Below the pieces are notes generated by a model. It was not told the DNA's origin and did no database searches. It was given only the letters and a program-made list of their open reading frames with translations. Position numbers and translations under genes: made by a program. A stretch of 64,000 nucleotides of DNA from Planctomycetota bacterium (GTDB lineage Bacteria; Planctomycetota; UBA1135): positions 1-64,000 of the forward strand of contig PAHY01000009.1 of the NCBI GenBank assembly GCA_002705055.1, written 5' to 3'. Positions 9,013-18,323 of the stretch are shown here, in pieces. The stretch's first letter is position 1, and the number at the start of each line of letters is the position of its first letter.

Positions 9013-9993
9013 ATGGCCCGACTCTCTTTGCCGTCGTCCCTGGCACTGGCCGCCGTGGCGTTCCTGCCTGCCTGCTCCAGCTGGTTTGTGTCCGAAGACG
9101 TCGCCTCGCTGTCGTCGACCCGGCGCTTCGTGCTCGACTACCAGGTGGTGATCCCGCCCGAGGTCAACGATCAGCTCGGCCCGGTGCGGATCTGGGTCCC
9201 GGTTCCGGTCAGCGACGGGGTGCAGACGATTGATGTCCTCGAGGCGCCGGAGGGCGTGCGCTGGTCCGGGCCGGACATCCACGGCAATCGCTTTGCATCG
9301 CTGGTCTGGATGGGGGGCGAGCGTGAGCTGGTCTGGTCCTATCGAGTCGAGCGTCGCCAGGATGGGGGCGATTCGGCCGGCGCCGAGCGCGACCTCGGCG
9401 AACGCGAGGCCTTCCTGCACTACCTCGATCCCGACGTCATGGTGCCCTCGCGTGGCCCGGCGGTGGAGCTCGCCTTCGAGCTGGCCGAGCAGGTCGAGCG
9501 CGCCGACTTCCCGGGCGCACTGTTCCGGTCGATCGTCGATCAGATGGAGTACACGACCGAGGGAGACGTGGGCTACGGGTCCTCGGACTTCGCTGCGGTC
9601 GAGAGCGTCGGCGACGCGGCGGATTACGCGGCCTACTTCATTGGCGGCATGCGCTATCAGCAATACGCGGCGCGCTTCCAGGTGGGCTTTCTGCTGCCGA
9701 TCGAGCGCGGTTGGGGGCAGCTCTCCGACCCGCACGCCTGGGCACACTGGTACCGGCCGGACTACGGCTGGCAGGCCGTCGATCCTGGCGCCGCCGACCT
9801 CGACCCGGATCGCGGGGCCGCGTACTACTTCGGCACGCTGGGCAGCAACCGCGTCAGCTTGAGCTGCGGGCGCGACCTGGTGCTGGATCCGCCGCAGCAG
9901 GGGGCGCCGCTCAACTTCTTCGTGGCTGCCTACGGCGAGCAGGACGGCCGCGAAGTGCGGCTCGAGACGCAGGCCTCGTACTACGACCTGTAA
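9013..9993 (+). CDS. transglutaminase-fold lipoprotein lacking the catalytic Cys
   Basis: 326 residues with a lipobox signal peptide (VAFLPAC, Cys21). The C-terminal half matches the transglutaminase-like core: SVGDAADYA (about 199-207), His241 in DPHAWAHW and Asp257 in WQAVDPG. In active members the motif reads GDC-x-[DE]; here the Cys position is Ala202 (codon GCG at 9616-9618), while His and Asp keep normal spacing. The mature protein has one other Cys, near the C-terminus, outside the core. A non-catalytic, perhaps binding, role is inferred. The ATG at 9013 is preferred over a long in-frame extension that runs antisense through the protease gene. Confidence 0.8.
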   Translation: MARLSLPSSLALAAVAFLPACSSWFVSEDVASLSSTRRFVLDYQVVIPPEVNDQLGPVRIWVPVPVSDGVQTIDVLEAPEGVRWSGPDIHGNRFASLVWMGGERELVWSYRVERRQDGGDSAGAERDLGEREAFLHYLDPDVMVPSRGPAVELAFELAEQVERADFPGALFRSIVDQMEYTTEGDVGYGSSDFAAVESVGDAADYAAYFIGGMRYQQYAARFQVGFLLPIERGWGQLSDPHAWAHWYRPDYGWQAVDPGAADLDPDRGAAYYFGTLGSNRVSLSCGRDLVLDPPQQGAPLNFFVAAYGEQDGREVRLETQASYYDL

Positions 9994-10028
9994 AAAAAAC
10001 GGACGCCCGCAGGGGAGCAGGCGCCCGT
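9992..10028 (-). terminator. intrinsic terminator of the transketolase genes
   Basis: On the minus strand a 12-bp stem (arms 10028-10017 and 10010-9999, two G-U pairs, 6-nt loop) is followed by a run of T. On the plus strand the same two pairs become A-C mismatches and no T run follows, so it acts in minus orientation, about 100 bp after the transketolase stop. Confidence 0.8.
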
Positions 10029-10130
10029 CGAGAATCACAACCACTTCTCTTCACCCAGAGGGTGGAGGCTTGCGCCTCGCGAGAATCTTGCCCCAGGAAG
10101 GCTGGCTTCGTTCAAGAAATCCTGGTTCTT

Positions 10131-11024
10131 TTATTCCCAGAGTCGGGCCTGGTCGTGGTTCAGATCTTCGGGGGCCGGGTCGCCCAGTTCGCGAAGCGCC
10201 TGGATGGCCTGCTCGTCATTCGGGGCCATGCCGTGAAAGTCGGGCACGTCCTCCATGTAGCTGACGCCCTTGCCGATCTTGGTGCGGCAGGCCAGCAGCG
10301 CCGGGCGGCCGGTGTCGGCGCGGGCCTCGGCCAGCGCGTCGATCAGGGCCTGGGTGTTGTGGCCGTCGACCTCCAGTACCTGCCAGCCGAAGGCGGCGTA
10401 CTTGGCCGCGATATCGCCGGGGTTCATGACGTCCTCGGTCCGGCCGTCGATCTGGATGCCGTTCCAGTCGAGCAGCAGGGTGAGATTGCCCAGCCCGTAG
10501 TGCGCGGCGGCCGTGGCGTTCTCCCAGGGCTGACCTTCCTGACTCTCGCCGTCGCTGGTGACGGCATAGATCCGCGCCGGGCTGCCATCGACCTGGGCGG
10601 CCAGTGCCATGCCGCCGGCCACGCTGACGCCGGTGCCGAGGCTGCCGGTGCTCATCTCGATCCCCGGCAGCGCGCCGAGGTGAGGGTGGCCCTGGAAGTG
10701 CGAGCCGTACTTGCGGAACTGCGCCAGCTGATCAGCCGGGAAGTAGCCGCGCCGGGCCAGGCTCGAATAGAGCGCCGCGCAGCAGTGCCCGTTCGAGAGT
10801 ACGAAGCGGTCGCGCAGCGGGTGCTCCGGCTGCTGCGGGTCCACGGCCATCTCGTGGAAGTAGAGCACGCTCATCATCTCGGCCATGCCCAGCGGGCCAG
10901 CCGGGTGGCCGCAGGCGGCGGCATGCACCATGCGGATCACGTCGCGACGCATCCGGTTGGCGCGGGCGTCGAGCTGCGCGACCGATTCGCGCAGGGGGGT
11001 GGGACGGGTGGAGGTGGTCGTCAT
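10131..11024 (-). CDS. transketolase, N-terminal (ThDP-binding) subunit
   Basis: 297 residues covering the first third of a full transketolase: GHPAGPLGMAEMM, SNGHCCAALYS, GSLGTGVSVAGGMALA and the ThDP/metal motif SDGESQEGQPWE followed by DWNGIQIDG. The usual motif begins GDGE; the leading Gly is Ser here. Works with the subunit encoded 4 bp upstream to move two-carbon units between sugar phosphates. Unusually, this N half is the second gene of the pair. An intrinsic terminator follows. Confidence 0.92.
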   Translation of the reverse strand: MTTTSTRPTPLRESVAQLDARANRMRRDVIRMVHAAACGHPAGPLGMAEMMSVLYFHEMAVDPQQPEHPLRDRFVLSNGHCCAALYSSLARRGYFPADQLAQFRKYGSHFQGHPHLGALPGIEMSTGSLGTGVSVAGGMALAAQVDGSPARIYAVTSDGESQEGQPWENATAAAHYGLGNLTLLLDWNGIQIDGRTEDVMNPGDIAAKYAAFGWQVLEVDGHNTQALIDALAEARADTGRPALLACRTKIGKGVSYMEDVPDFHGMAPNDEQAIQALRELGDPAPEDLNHDQARLWE

Positions 11025-11028
11025 CGGC

Positions 11029-11985
11029 TTAGGAGGCGAGCCAGGACTGGACCTCGGCGGCGATGCCCGCGGCGTCGAGGCGGTAGTGATCGAGCAGATT
11101 CTTGGCGGGGCCGGTCTGGCCGAACTCGCCCTTCATTCCGTGCAGACGCAGCGGCACCGACACGCCGCTCTGCGCAAGCGAGGACGCGACGGCCTCGCCG
11201 AGGCCACCGATGATCTGGTGTTCTTCGACGGTCATGACGCGACCGCACTGGCGCGCGACTTCGGCGACTTTGGCGTCGTCGAGCGGCTTGATGGTGGCGG
11301 CGTTCAGGACCAGCGCCTGCACGCCCTGTTCGGCGAGCAGCTCGGCGGCCTTCATGCACTCCGCGACCTCCACGCCGCAGGTGATCAGCGCGATGTCGCT
11401 TCCCTCGCGGACCACGTCCGCGCGCCCCAGTTCAAAGGGCGGCAGATCTTCGAGGATCGGCGTCGCCGCGCGTGAAACCCGCATATAGCAGGGGCCGTCG
11501 ACTTCGGCGATCGCGGCGACTGCGGCCTCGGTTTGGCGCGAATCCGCCGGCACGATCACCCGCATGTTCGGCAGCACCCGCATCAGCGCGAGATCCTCAA
11601 GCATTTGGTGCGAGGCGCCGTCTTCGCCGACGGTCAGACCGGCATGGCTGGCGACGATCTTGACGTTGGCATTGGTGATCGCGATCGACTGGCGGATCGG
11701 TTCCCAGGCCTTGCCGGCGGCAAACATCGCAAACGAGCTGCAGTACACCAGCTTGCCCGACAGCGCGAGCCCCGCTGCGTAACCCGCCATGTTCATCTCG
11801 GCGACGCCGATGTTGAAGAAGCGGTCCGGGAAGGACTGGGCGAAGACGCGCGTCTTCGTACTGCCGGAGAGGTCGGCGTCGAGGACGACCAAGTCCGCGC
11901 GCTGGTGGCCCAGGGCCTCCAGAGCACGACCGTAGGCCGCCCGTGTCGCTTCCTGCTTGACGGGGGGAGGTGCGGTCCGGTCCAT
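11029..11985 (-). CDS. transketolase, C-terminal subunit
   Basis: 318 residues: pyrimidine-binding domain (about 15-175, LVVLDADLSGSTKT, NIGVAEMNMAGYAAG with the cofactor-activating Glu, SHAGLTVGEDGASHQ) and transketolase C domain (about 190-315). Split two-gene transketolases are common in archaea and many bacteria; here the C half precedes the N half. The ATG at 11985 is chosen because homologous halves begin near RAAYGRALEAL and because TAGCCT sits 8 nt upstream; the longer ORF to 12138 would run antisense into the QueD gene. Confidence 0.92.
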   Translation of the reverse strand: MDRTAPPPVKQEATRAAYGRALEALGHQRADLVVLDADLSGSTKTRVFAQSFPDRFFNIGVAEMNMAGYAAGLALSGKLVYCSSFAMFAAGKAWEPIRQSIAITNANVKIVASHAGLTVGEDGASHQMLEDLALMRVLPNMRVIVPADSRQTEAAVAAIAEVDGPCYMRVSRAATPILEDLPPFELGRADVVREGSDIALITCGVEVAECMKAAELLAEQGVQALVLNAATIKPLDDAKVAEVARQCGRVMTVEEHQIIGGLGEAVASSLAQSGVSVPLRLHGMKGEFGQTGPAKNLLDHYRLDAAGIAAEVQSWLAS

Positions 11986-11993
11986 GCGCGGTG

Positions 11994-11999
11994 AGGCTA
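11994..11999 (-). promoter_or_regulatory. -10 hexamer TAGCCT for transketolase genes
   Basis: TAGCCT on the minus strand, 8 nt before the ATG at 11985. It shares the bases TA (11998-11999) with the plus-strand -10 of the divergent gene. Confidence 0.5.
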
Positions 12000-12003
12000 C
12001 CAT
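11998..12003 (+). promoter_or_regulatory. -10 hexamer TACCAT for queD-like gene
   Basis: TACCAT, 6 nt before the ATG at 12010. The two start codons are only 24 bp apart and the two -10 elements overlap. Confidence 0.5.
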
Positions 12004-12009
12004 TCCGCT

Positions 12010-12426
12010 ATGCCCCGCGCCCAGGTCCGCGTCCGTGCCGAGTTCTGCGCCGCCTTCCGTCTCGCGATGGAGGGGGCCAGCGATCGAGAGAACGCCGAGG
12101 CCTTTGGTGTGTGCTTCAGTCCGCACTTTCACGGCCACAACTACCTGCTTGAAGTCGCGGTCTCGGGCGACATCGATCCGCGCACCGGCCTAGTGGCTGA
12201 TTACGCGGTCCTGGACGAACTCGTGGATCGAGAAATCATTCGCGAAGTGGATCACCGCAACCTGAATCTCGACGTCGCGTGGCTGCAAGGCGTGGTGCCG
12301 ACCTCCGAGAACCTGGCCGTGGCCTTCTGGGGGCGGCTGGAAGCGGGTCTGCCCGCGGGACTGCGGCTGGATCGCATCCGTCTGCAGGAGTCGCGTGACC
12401 ACGAAGTGGTCCTGGAAGGGGTTTAG
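12010..12426 (+). CDS. 6-pyruvoyl-tetrahydropterin synthase / QueD family protein
   Basis: 138 residues, normal family length. Family members act on 7,8-dihydroneopterin triphosphate in queuosine or pterin synthesis. Seen: Cys35 in FGVCFSP, Zn-ligand pair His41/His43 in HFHGHNY, DYAVLDELVD, DHRNLN, PTSENLA and the ending LQESRDHEVVLEG with the catalytic Glu and His-Glu region. Odd: the first Zn ligand, normally His in F-[SC]-A-A-H, is Phe16 (FCAAFRL). No other queuosine gene lies nearby, so QueD versus another branch of the family is undecided. Confidence 0.85.
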   Translation: MPRAQVRVRAEFCAAFRLAMEGASDRENAEAFGVCFSPHFHGHNYLLEVAVSGDIDPRTGLVADYAVLDELVDREIIREVDHRNLNLDVAWLQGVVPTSENLAVAFWGRLEAGLPAGLRLDRIRLQESRDHEVVLEGV

Positions 12427-12747
12427 CGGCGATTCGGCGTCGATCTTCGGCCCGGTACGGCGCTTCAAGGAAATCTCTTCCGTCAGCCGCCGACCCGAAT
12501 GCTAGGATTCCTAGAAGCTGGACCTTCCCCGGTCTGGCGTCTCCCCATCCCTCGTCCCCTCGCATCCCCCTGTGCGTCACCAAACCGTCCGCCCGCTGAG
12601 CGCGCTCGTGACGATTTTCGTCGTGGTTCTGGTGTTCGGGCTTGTGGTTAGCGTGGCTCAACCGGTGGAATCCGGCGATGGACCTTCGGTGGAATCCGAG
12701 GCGGATCGCGGCGGAGCCTCCGAGCGAGTCGTCCTGACTTCGGGCTC
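12427..12747 (+). other. longest stretch without a certain gene
   Basis: 321 bp between the QueD-like and boxR stop codons. It holds a perfect 6-bp inverted repeat with one central base (CTAGGA-T-TCCTAG, 12502-12514), a pyrimidine-rich run (about 12523-12570) and most of a possible 63-codon membrane-protein ORF. No RNA gene or terminator with a T run was recognised. Confidence 0.5.
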
Positions 12748-12763
12748 TCACCCCATCGACTGA
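12572..12763 (+). CDS. possible small single-helix membrane protein
   Basis: 63 codons from a GTG. The translation starts with a short basic stretch, then one clear transmembrane segment (residues 11-29, ALVTIFVVVLVFGLVVSVA), then a polar acidic tail, the layout of a genuine small membrane protein. Against it: no Shine-Dalgarno and no -10 hexamer close to the GTG, and the reading could arise by chance in GC-rich DNA. It overlaps the convergent boxR stop by 16 bp. No family recognised. Confidence 0.35.
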   Translation: MRHQTVRPLSALVTIFVVVLVFGLVVSVAQPVESGDGPSVESEADRGGASERVVLTSGSHPID

Positions 12764-13497
12764 TCGCGTCCCAGTTCCGTCAGGAGTTGGTGAACGCAGT
12801 CGGGGACCGTGCGCCCTGAGGTGAGCAGGGTGAAGTCGCAGCGGCGATAGGCTGCTTCGCGTTCGCGGAGAATGGTCTTGAGGCGGCTGAGCGCGTCGGC
12901 GCTGCCCTGCATCGGCCGCGTATCGCCCTGCGCGCGGACGCGCTCGAGGTGGTCCTCCGGGCTGGCTTGGAGCCAAATCGTGCGGCAGCTGCGCAGCAGG
13001 CGCTCGTAAGTGGGGGACTGCACGATGCCGCCCGGCACCGCCAGCACGCCGGTGCCGTGGTGGGAGAGCCAGTCCTCGAGCGCGCCCGCCTCGTGGCGGC
13101 GGTAGCCGACGCTGCCCTCCAGCTCGAAGATCTCGCCGACCGGCATGCCGGCGCGGCGTTCGATCCAGGAGTCGAGCTCGCTGAATGGGACCTCCAGCTC
13201 CTGCGCGAGCGCCTGCCCCAAGGTGCTCTTGCCGGCGCCGCGCAGGCCGACCAGGGCGTAGCGGGCGGGGCGGCCCGCGCGCGGGAGGTCGCAGAGCTGA
13301 GCCAAAGGCAGACCCAGCGCTTCGGCGAGGTCGGAGAGCTTGCCGAGGCTGGGATTGGCGCGGCCGGCTTCGGCGTCGACCAGAAAGCGGCGGCTCCAGC
13401 CCGCCCGCTCGGCGAGATCCTGCAGCGAGAGCCGGCGCGCCTCGCGCGCGTCGCGGATCTTGCGGCCAAGGGCCGTCAGCAACGGGCCGTAGGGCAT
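12748..13497 (-). CDS. boxR: BoxR/BzdR-type regulator: XRE helix-turn-helix plus shikimate-kinase-like domain
   Basis: 249 residues. Residues about 8-68 are an XRE helix-turn-helix (LSLQDLAERAGWSRRFLVDAEAGRANPS); about 78-240 are shikimate-kinase-like with Walker A GLRGAGKST (84-92), LDSWIERRAG and YRRHEAGAL. This domain pair is known from BzdR and BoxR, where the kinase-like domain senses benzoyl-CoA and releases repression of benzoate genes. Divergent from boxC-boxB, which fits exactly that job. A TATACC hexamer lies 6 nt before the ATG. A metabolic AroK is less likely given the HTH and the neighbours. Confidence 0.9.
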   Translation of the reverse strand: MPYGPLLTALGRKIRDAREARRLSLQDLAERAGWSRRFLVDAEAGRANPSLGKLSDLAEALGLPLAQLCDLPRAGRPARYALVGLRGAGKSTLGQALAQELEVPFSELDSWIERRAGMPVGEIFELEGSVGYRRHEAGALEDWLSHHGTGVLAVPGGIVQSPTYERLLRSCRTIWLQASPEDHLERVRAQGDTRPMQGSADALSRLKTILREREAAYRRCDFTLLTSGRTVPDCVHQLLTELGRDQSMG

Positions 13498-13503
13498 GAT
13501 GGC

Positions 13504-13509
13504 GGTATA
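13504..13509 (-). promoter_or_regulatory. possible -10 hexamer TATACC for boxR
   Basis: TATACC on the minus strand, 6 nt before the ATG at 13497; one mismatch to TANNNT. Confidence 0.4.
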
Positions 13510-13519
13510 TTGCCAAGAC

Positions 13520-13553
13520 TTGACTTGATTCGAGTATTTTGTTGCACTATTCC
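13520..13553 (+). promoter_or_regulatory. boxC promoter/operator region
   Basis: An A+T-rich island in the 74-bp boxR-boxC gap. It has overlapping -35-like hexamers TTGACT (13520-13525) and TTGATT (13525-13530); the second is 17 bp from TATTCC (13548-13553). A TGCA sits at 13543-13546; TGCA repeats are the reported recognition element of BzdR, but only one copy is present here, so the operator is a suggestion. Confidence 0.4.
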
Positions 13554-13571
13554 TTCCTCAGCGGAGCTCCC

Positions 13572-15236
<1,665 letters not shown>

Positions 15237-15251
15237 TCGCAGGAGAGCAAC

Positions 15252-16667
15252 ATGGCAAGCATCGACTACGAAAGCAAGATTCCGAACAACGTCGACCTGG
15301 CGTCGGACAAGCGACTTCAGCGCGCCCTCGAGAAGTGGCAGCCGGAGTACCTCCAGTGGTGGCACGAGATGGGCCCCACCGATTTCGAGGACAAGGAGAT
15401 CTATCTCCGCACGGCGATCAGCGTCGACTCGAAGGGCTGGGCGCACTTCGGTCACGTCAAGATGCCCGAGTACCGCTGGGGCATCTTCCTCGAGCCGCAT
15501 GAGAACGGCCGCGTCGTGCCCTTCGGCGATCACGCCGGCACCGAGGCCTGGCAGGAAGTGCCGGGCGAGTACCGCACTGAGCTGCGCCGCCTGATCGTGA
15601 CCCAGGCCGACACCGAGCCGGCCTCGGTGGAGCAGCAGCGCCTGCTGGCGCACACCGCGCCGTCGCTCTACGACATGCGCAACCTGTTCCAGGTCAACGT
15701 CGAGGAGGGCCGTCACCTGTGGGCGATGGTCTATCTGCTGCACCGCTACTTCGGCAAGGACGGCCGCAACGAGGCCGACGAGCTTCTCGAGCGTCGTTCG
15801 GGCAACCCGGACCGTCCGCGCATCCTCGGCACCTTCAACGAGCCGATTCAGACCTGGCTGGACTTCTTCTGCTTCACGATGTTCACCGACCGTGACGGCA
15901 AGTTCCAGCTGCTCGCGCTCGCCGAGTCGGGCTTCGATCCGCTGGCCCGCACCTGCCGCTTCATGCTCACCGAAGAAGCGCACCACATGTTCGTGGGGCA
16001 GACCGGCGTGGGCCGCGTCATCGAGCGCACCTGCCAGGTCATGAAGGAGCACCCGGATGCCGACCCGCGCGAGTACGGCGCCATCCCCTTTGACGTGCTG
16101 CAGAAGTACATCAATTTCTGGGTCAGCTCCTCGACCGACCTATACGGCTCCGAGATCTCCTCGAACGCCGCCAACTACTTCGCCGCCGGCCTCAAGGGTC
16201 GCGCTTACGAAGAGAAGAAGTACGAGGATCACCAGGCCCTCGACGGCAGCTACGAGATCGAGAAGATTGAAGGCGACCAGCTGGTCAAGGAAGAGGTGCC
16301 GCTGCGCAACGCCATGAACGAGCTGCTGCGCTCGGATTACCTGGAAGACAACCAGAAGGGCGTCGACTACTGGAACCGCATCGTCGAGAAGCAGGGCCTG
16401 GACTTCCGCTTCTCGCTGCCGCACCGTCGCTTCAACCGCAACATCGGCATGTACACCGGGCTGTACTTCGACGTCGATGGCACGCCGGTCAGCCAGGAGT
16501 ACTTCGAGCAGCGAGTCAACGATTGGCTCCCGACCGAAGAGGACCGCGCCTATGTCCAGTCGCTGATGGTGCCCTGCCACGAGCCGGGCAAGTGGGCCGG
16601 CTGGATCGCCCCGCCTGCCAAGGGCATCAACGGGCAGCCGCACGACTTCGACTACGTCCGTCTGTAG
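15252..16667 (+). CDS. boxB: benzoyl-CoA 2,3-epoxidase, di-iron component
   Basis: 471 residues. BoxB uses O2 and electrons from the reductase BoxA to epoxidise benzoyl-CoA. The di-iron ligands can be read: Glu122 (TEPASVEQQ), Glu152/His155 in EEGRHLWA and Glu242/His245 in TEEAHHMF, with FTDRDGKFQL between the two halves. AGGAG lies 6 nt before the ATG. Directly downstream of boxC and probably one transcript. No boxA homologue and no boxD are found in the window, so the reductase must come from elsewhere. Confidence 0.95.
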   Translation: MASIDYESKIPNNVDLASDKRLQRALEKWQPEYLQWWHEMGPTDFEDKEIYLRTAISVDSKGWAHFGHVKMPEYRWGIFLEPHENGRVVPFGDHAGTEAWQEVPGEYRTELRRLIVTQADTEPASVEQQRLLAHTAPSLYDMRNLFQVNVEEGRHLWAMVYLLHRYFGKDGRNEADELLERRSGNPDRPRILGTFNEPIQTWLDFFCFTMFTDRDGKFQLLALAESGFDPLARTCRFMLTEEAHHMFVGQTGVGRVIERTCQVMKEHPDADPREYGAIPFDVLQKYINFWVSSSTDLYGSEISSNAANYFAAGLKGRAYEEKKYEDHQALDGSYEIEKIEGDQLVKEEVPLRNAMNELLRSDYLEDNQKGVDYWNRIVEKQGLDFRFSLPHRRFNRNIGMYTGLYFDVDGTPVSQEYFEQRVNDWLPTEEDRAYVQSLMVPCHEPGKWAGWIAPPAKGINGQPHDFDYVRL

Positions 16668-16690
16668 GCAACGAATCGCAACGAGCGAGG

Positions 16691-16696
16691 TATCCT
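16691..16696 (+). promoter_or_regulatory. -10 hexamer TATCCT, leaderless start
   Basis: TATCCT, 7 nt before the ATG at 16704, the same distance as in other genes of the window. Confidence 0.45.
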
Positions 16697-16703
16697 TGTG
16701 GCC

Positions 16704-18323
16704 ATGCGCAAGGCTGCCTCGCTCTTGTTGTTGAGTCTGGGATTCCTGGTTGCCTGCGGGCAGGAGCCCGCCGAAGAGGGGAGTGCGAACTCCTCGGGGA
16801 CGGATTCGACCGATCCCTCGGCGGCGAGCCCCCAAGACCCCTCCGGATCGGATCTCGGCACCCAGCAGCCGGCCGAGGCAGGGGGTTCCGCTCTGGTTCC
16901 GGAAGGGCAGTTCGATCCGGCGACCGGCACCCGGGTCCATCTCCGGGTCGTGACCGAGGCCGACGGCCAGCCTCTCAGCGAATGCCCGGTGGCGCTCTAC
17001 TGGGAGCGCGGCGGCGAGGCGGTGGGGCGGATCGTCACGATGACTGACGAGGAAGGGAAGGCCAGCTTTGAGATCTTCCAGCGCACCTTCGTGCAGAAGC
17101 TGGTCGCTCTGGGCACCGGCGCCACCGCGCCGGAAGCCTCGGCCTTCGCCGCCTTTGTCGGGGCCGAGGAGACCGAGCTGATCGAGATCGCGGTCAAACC
17201 CGCGGCCCGCTTCGCCGGCCGGGTGGTGGACCTGGATGGCAACCCGGTCCCGGGGGCCAAGCTGCAGGCCTGGAGCGAGGATCGCTGGCAAGTCGAAGGC
17301 ATGGCCGAAGTCGAGCCCACCTCGACCGGCACGGCCGGCGCGGATGGCGCGTTTCGCATGGGCGGCATGCCGGGCGGCCCCTTCCTGCTGACGGCGGTCG
17401 CCGACGGCATGCTCGCGGTGCAGCGCGCGGTGGGCCTGAACGACTACGACGAAGAGATCGGCGGGATCGAGATCGTGCTGTCGCGGGCGAACCTGGTTGA
17501 CGGTCAGGTGCTGGACGAAAACGGCGACCCGGTGCAGGGCGCGTTGATCGAGGCCGGGGTCCCGCGCCGTCGGGTCGAGCACACGCCGACCCCGGACGAG
17601 CGCCTGGTCTACATCCCGGCGCGGCAGTGGATGGTCGAGAGCGATTCCGACGGCGGCTTTCAGCTGCCCGCCGTCCCCGCCAGCCAGGCCTGGAACATCC
17701 GCATCCGCCACGGTTCCTTCCGTGACTTCCGCGATCGCTTTGAGGCGGGGAGCCGCGTCCTGCAGTACAAGCTGGAGCGAGGCCTCGAGGTCTATCTCTC
17801 GGTGCTCGATACCGATTCCAAGCCGATCCCCGACGGCGACGCGGTGCTGCTGGGCAAGTCGGCGCGCCAGGCTCCGTTGCGTCTGGGTGGCGCGGCGCTG
17901 CTCGGCCTGGAAGACGACCCCGATGCGATCGTGATGGTGCGCGCCTCGGGCTACGCCATGAAGGCAGTCTGGCCGATCCGCTACAACACCCAGGACGCGC
18001 CGCTTGAGCTGGTGCTCGAGCCGGCCCAGCCGATCATCGGTCAGGTGGTGGATCGCGAGGGCAATCCGATCCCGGACGTGGTGCTGACCGCGCGCGGGCT
18101 CGACTTCCTGGAGGCCTTCCCGGCCGATCTGCGCGCGACCTTCCCGGGCAAGCAGCCGGAAGAGATCTTCCAGCTCAACCGCAAAGCCTCGGGTGAGGAC
18201 GGCCGCTTCCGTTTCGGTCAGCTCTACGGCGGCCGCTGGGAGATCACGGCCGAGACCCCGGATGGCCGCACGATGACCGAAGTGGTCGAGGCGCCGCGCA
18301 GCGATCTGCGGCTGATCTTCTAG
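16704..18323 (+). CDS. lipoprotein with carboxypeptidase-regulatory-like repeats
   Basis: 539 residues. Lipobox signal peptide MRKAASLLLLSLGFLVAC, an acidic Ser/Gln-rich linker, then several beta-sandwich units of the carboxypeptidase-regulatory type, recognised by repeated [GN]-x-V-[VL]D-x-[DE]-G-[ND]-P-[VI]-[PQ]-[GD] (FAGRVVDLDGNPVPGAKL, DGQVLDENGDPVQGALI, IGQVVDREGNPIPDVVL) and DGAFRMGGMPGGPF. Probably a cell-surface or periplasmic structural protein. A GTG at 16698 would add two residues; it overlaps the -10, so ATG 16704 is preferred. The stop shares CTAG with the convergent SRAP gene. Confidence 0.75.
   Translation: MRKAASLLLLSLGFLVACGQEPAEEGSANSSGTDSTDPSAASPQDPSGSDLGTQQPAEAGGSALVPEGQFDPATGTRVHLRVVTEADGQPLSECPVALYWERGGEAVGRIVTMTDEEGKASFEIFQRTFVQKLVALGTGATAPEASAFAAFVGAEETELIEIAVKPAARFAGRVVDLDGNPVPGAKLQAWSEDRWQVEGMAEVEPTSTGTAGADGAFRMGGMPGGPFLLTAVADGMLAVQRAVGLNDYDEEIGGIEIVLSRANLVDGQVLDENGDPVQGALIEAGVPRRRVEHTPTPDERLVYIPARQWMVESDSDGGFQLPAVPASQAWNIRIRHGSFRDFRDRFEAGSRVLQYKLERGLEVYLSVLDTDSKPIPDGDAVLLGKSARQAPLRLGGAALLGLEDDPDAIVMVRASGYAMKAVWPIRYNTQDAPLELVLEPAQPIIGQVVDREGNPIPDVVLTARGLDFLEAFPADLRATFPGKQPEEIFQLNRKASGEDGRFRFGQLYGGRWEITAETPDGRTMTEVVEAPRSDLRLIF

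Noticed and set aside
12748-13497. Metabolic shikimate kinase AroK
   Set aside because: It carries an N-terminal XRE helix-turn-helix and faces boxCB, as BoxR/BzdR do; no other aro gene nearby.
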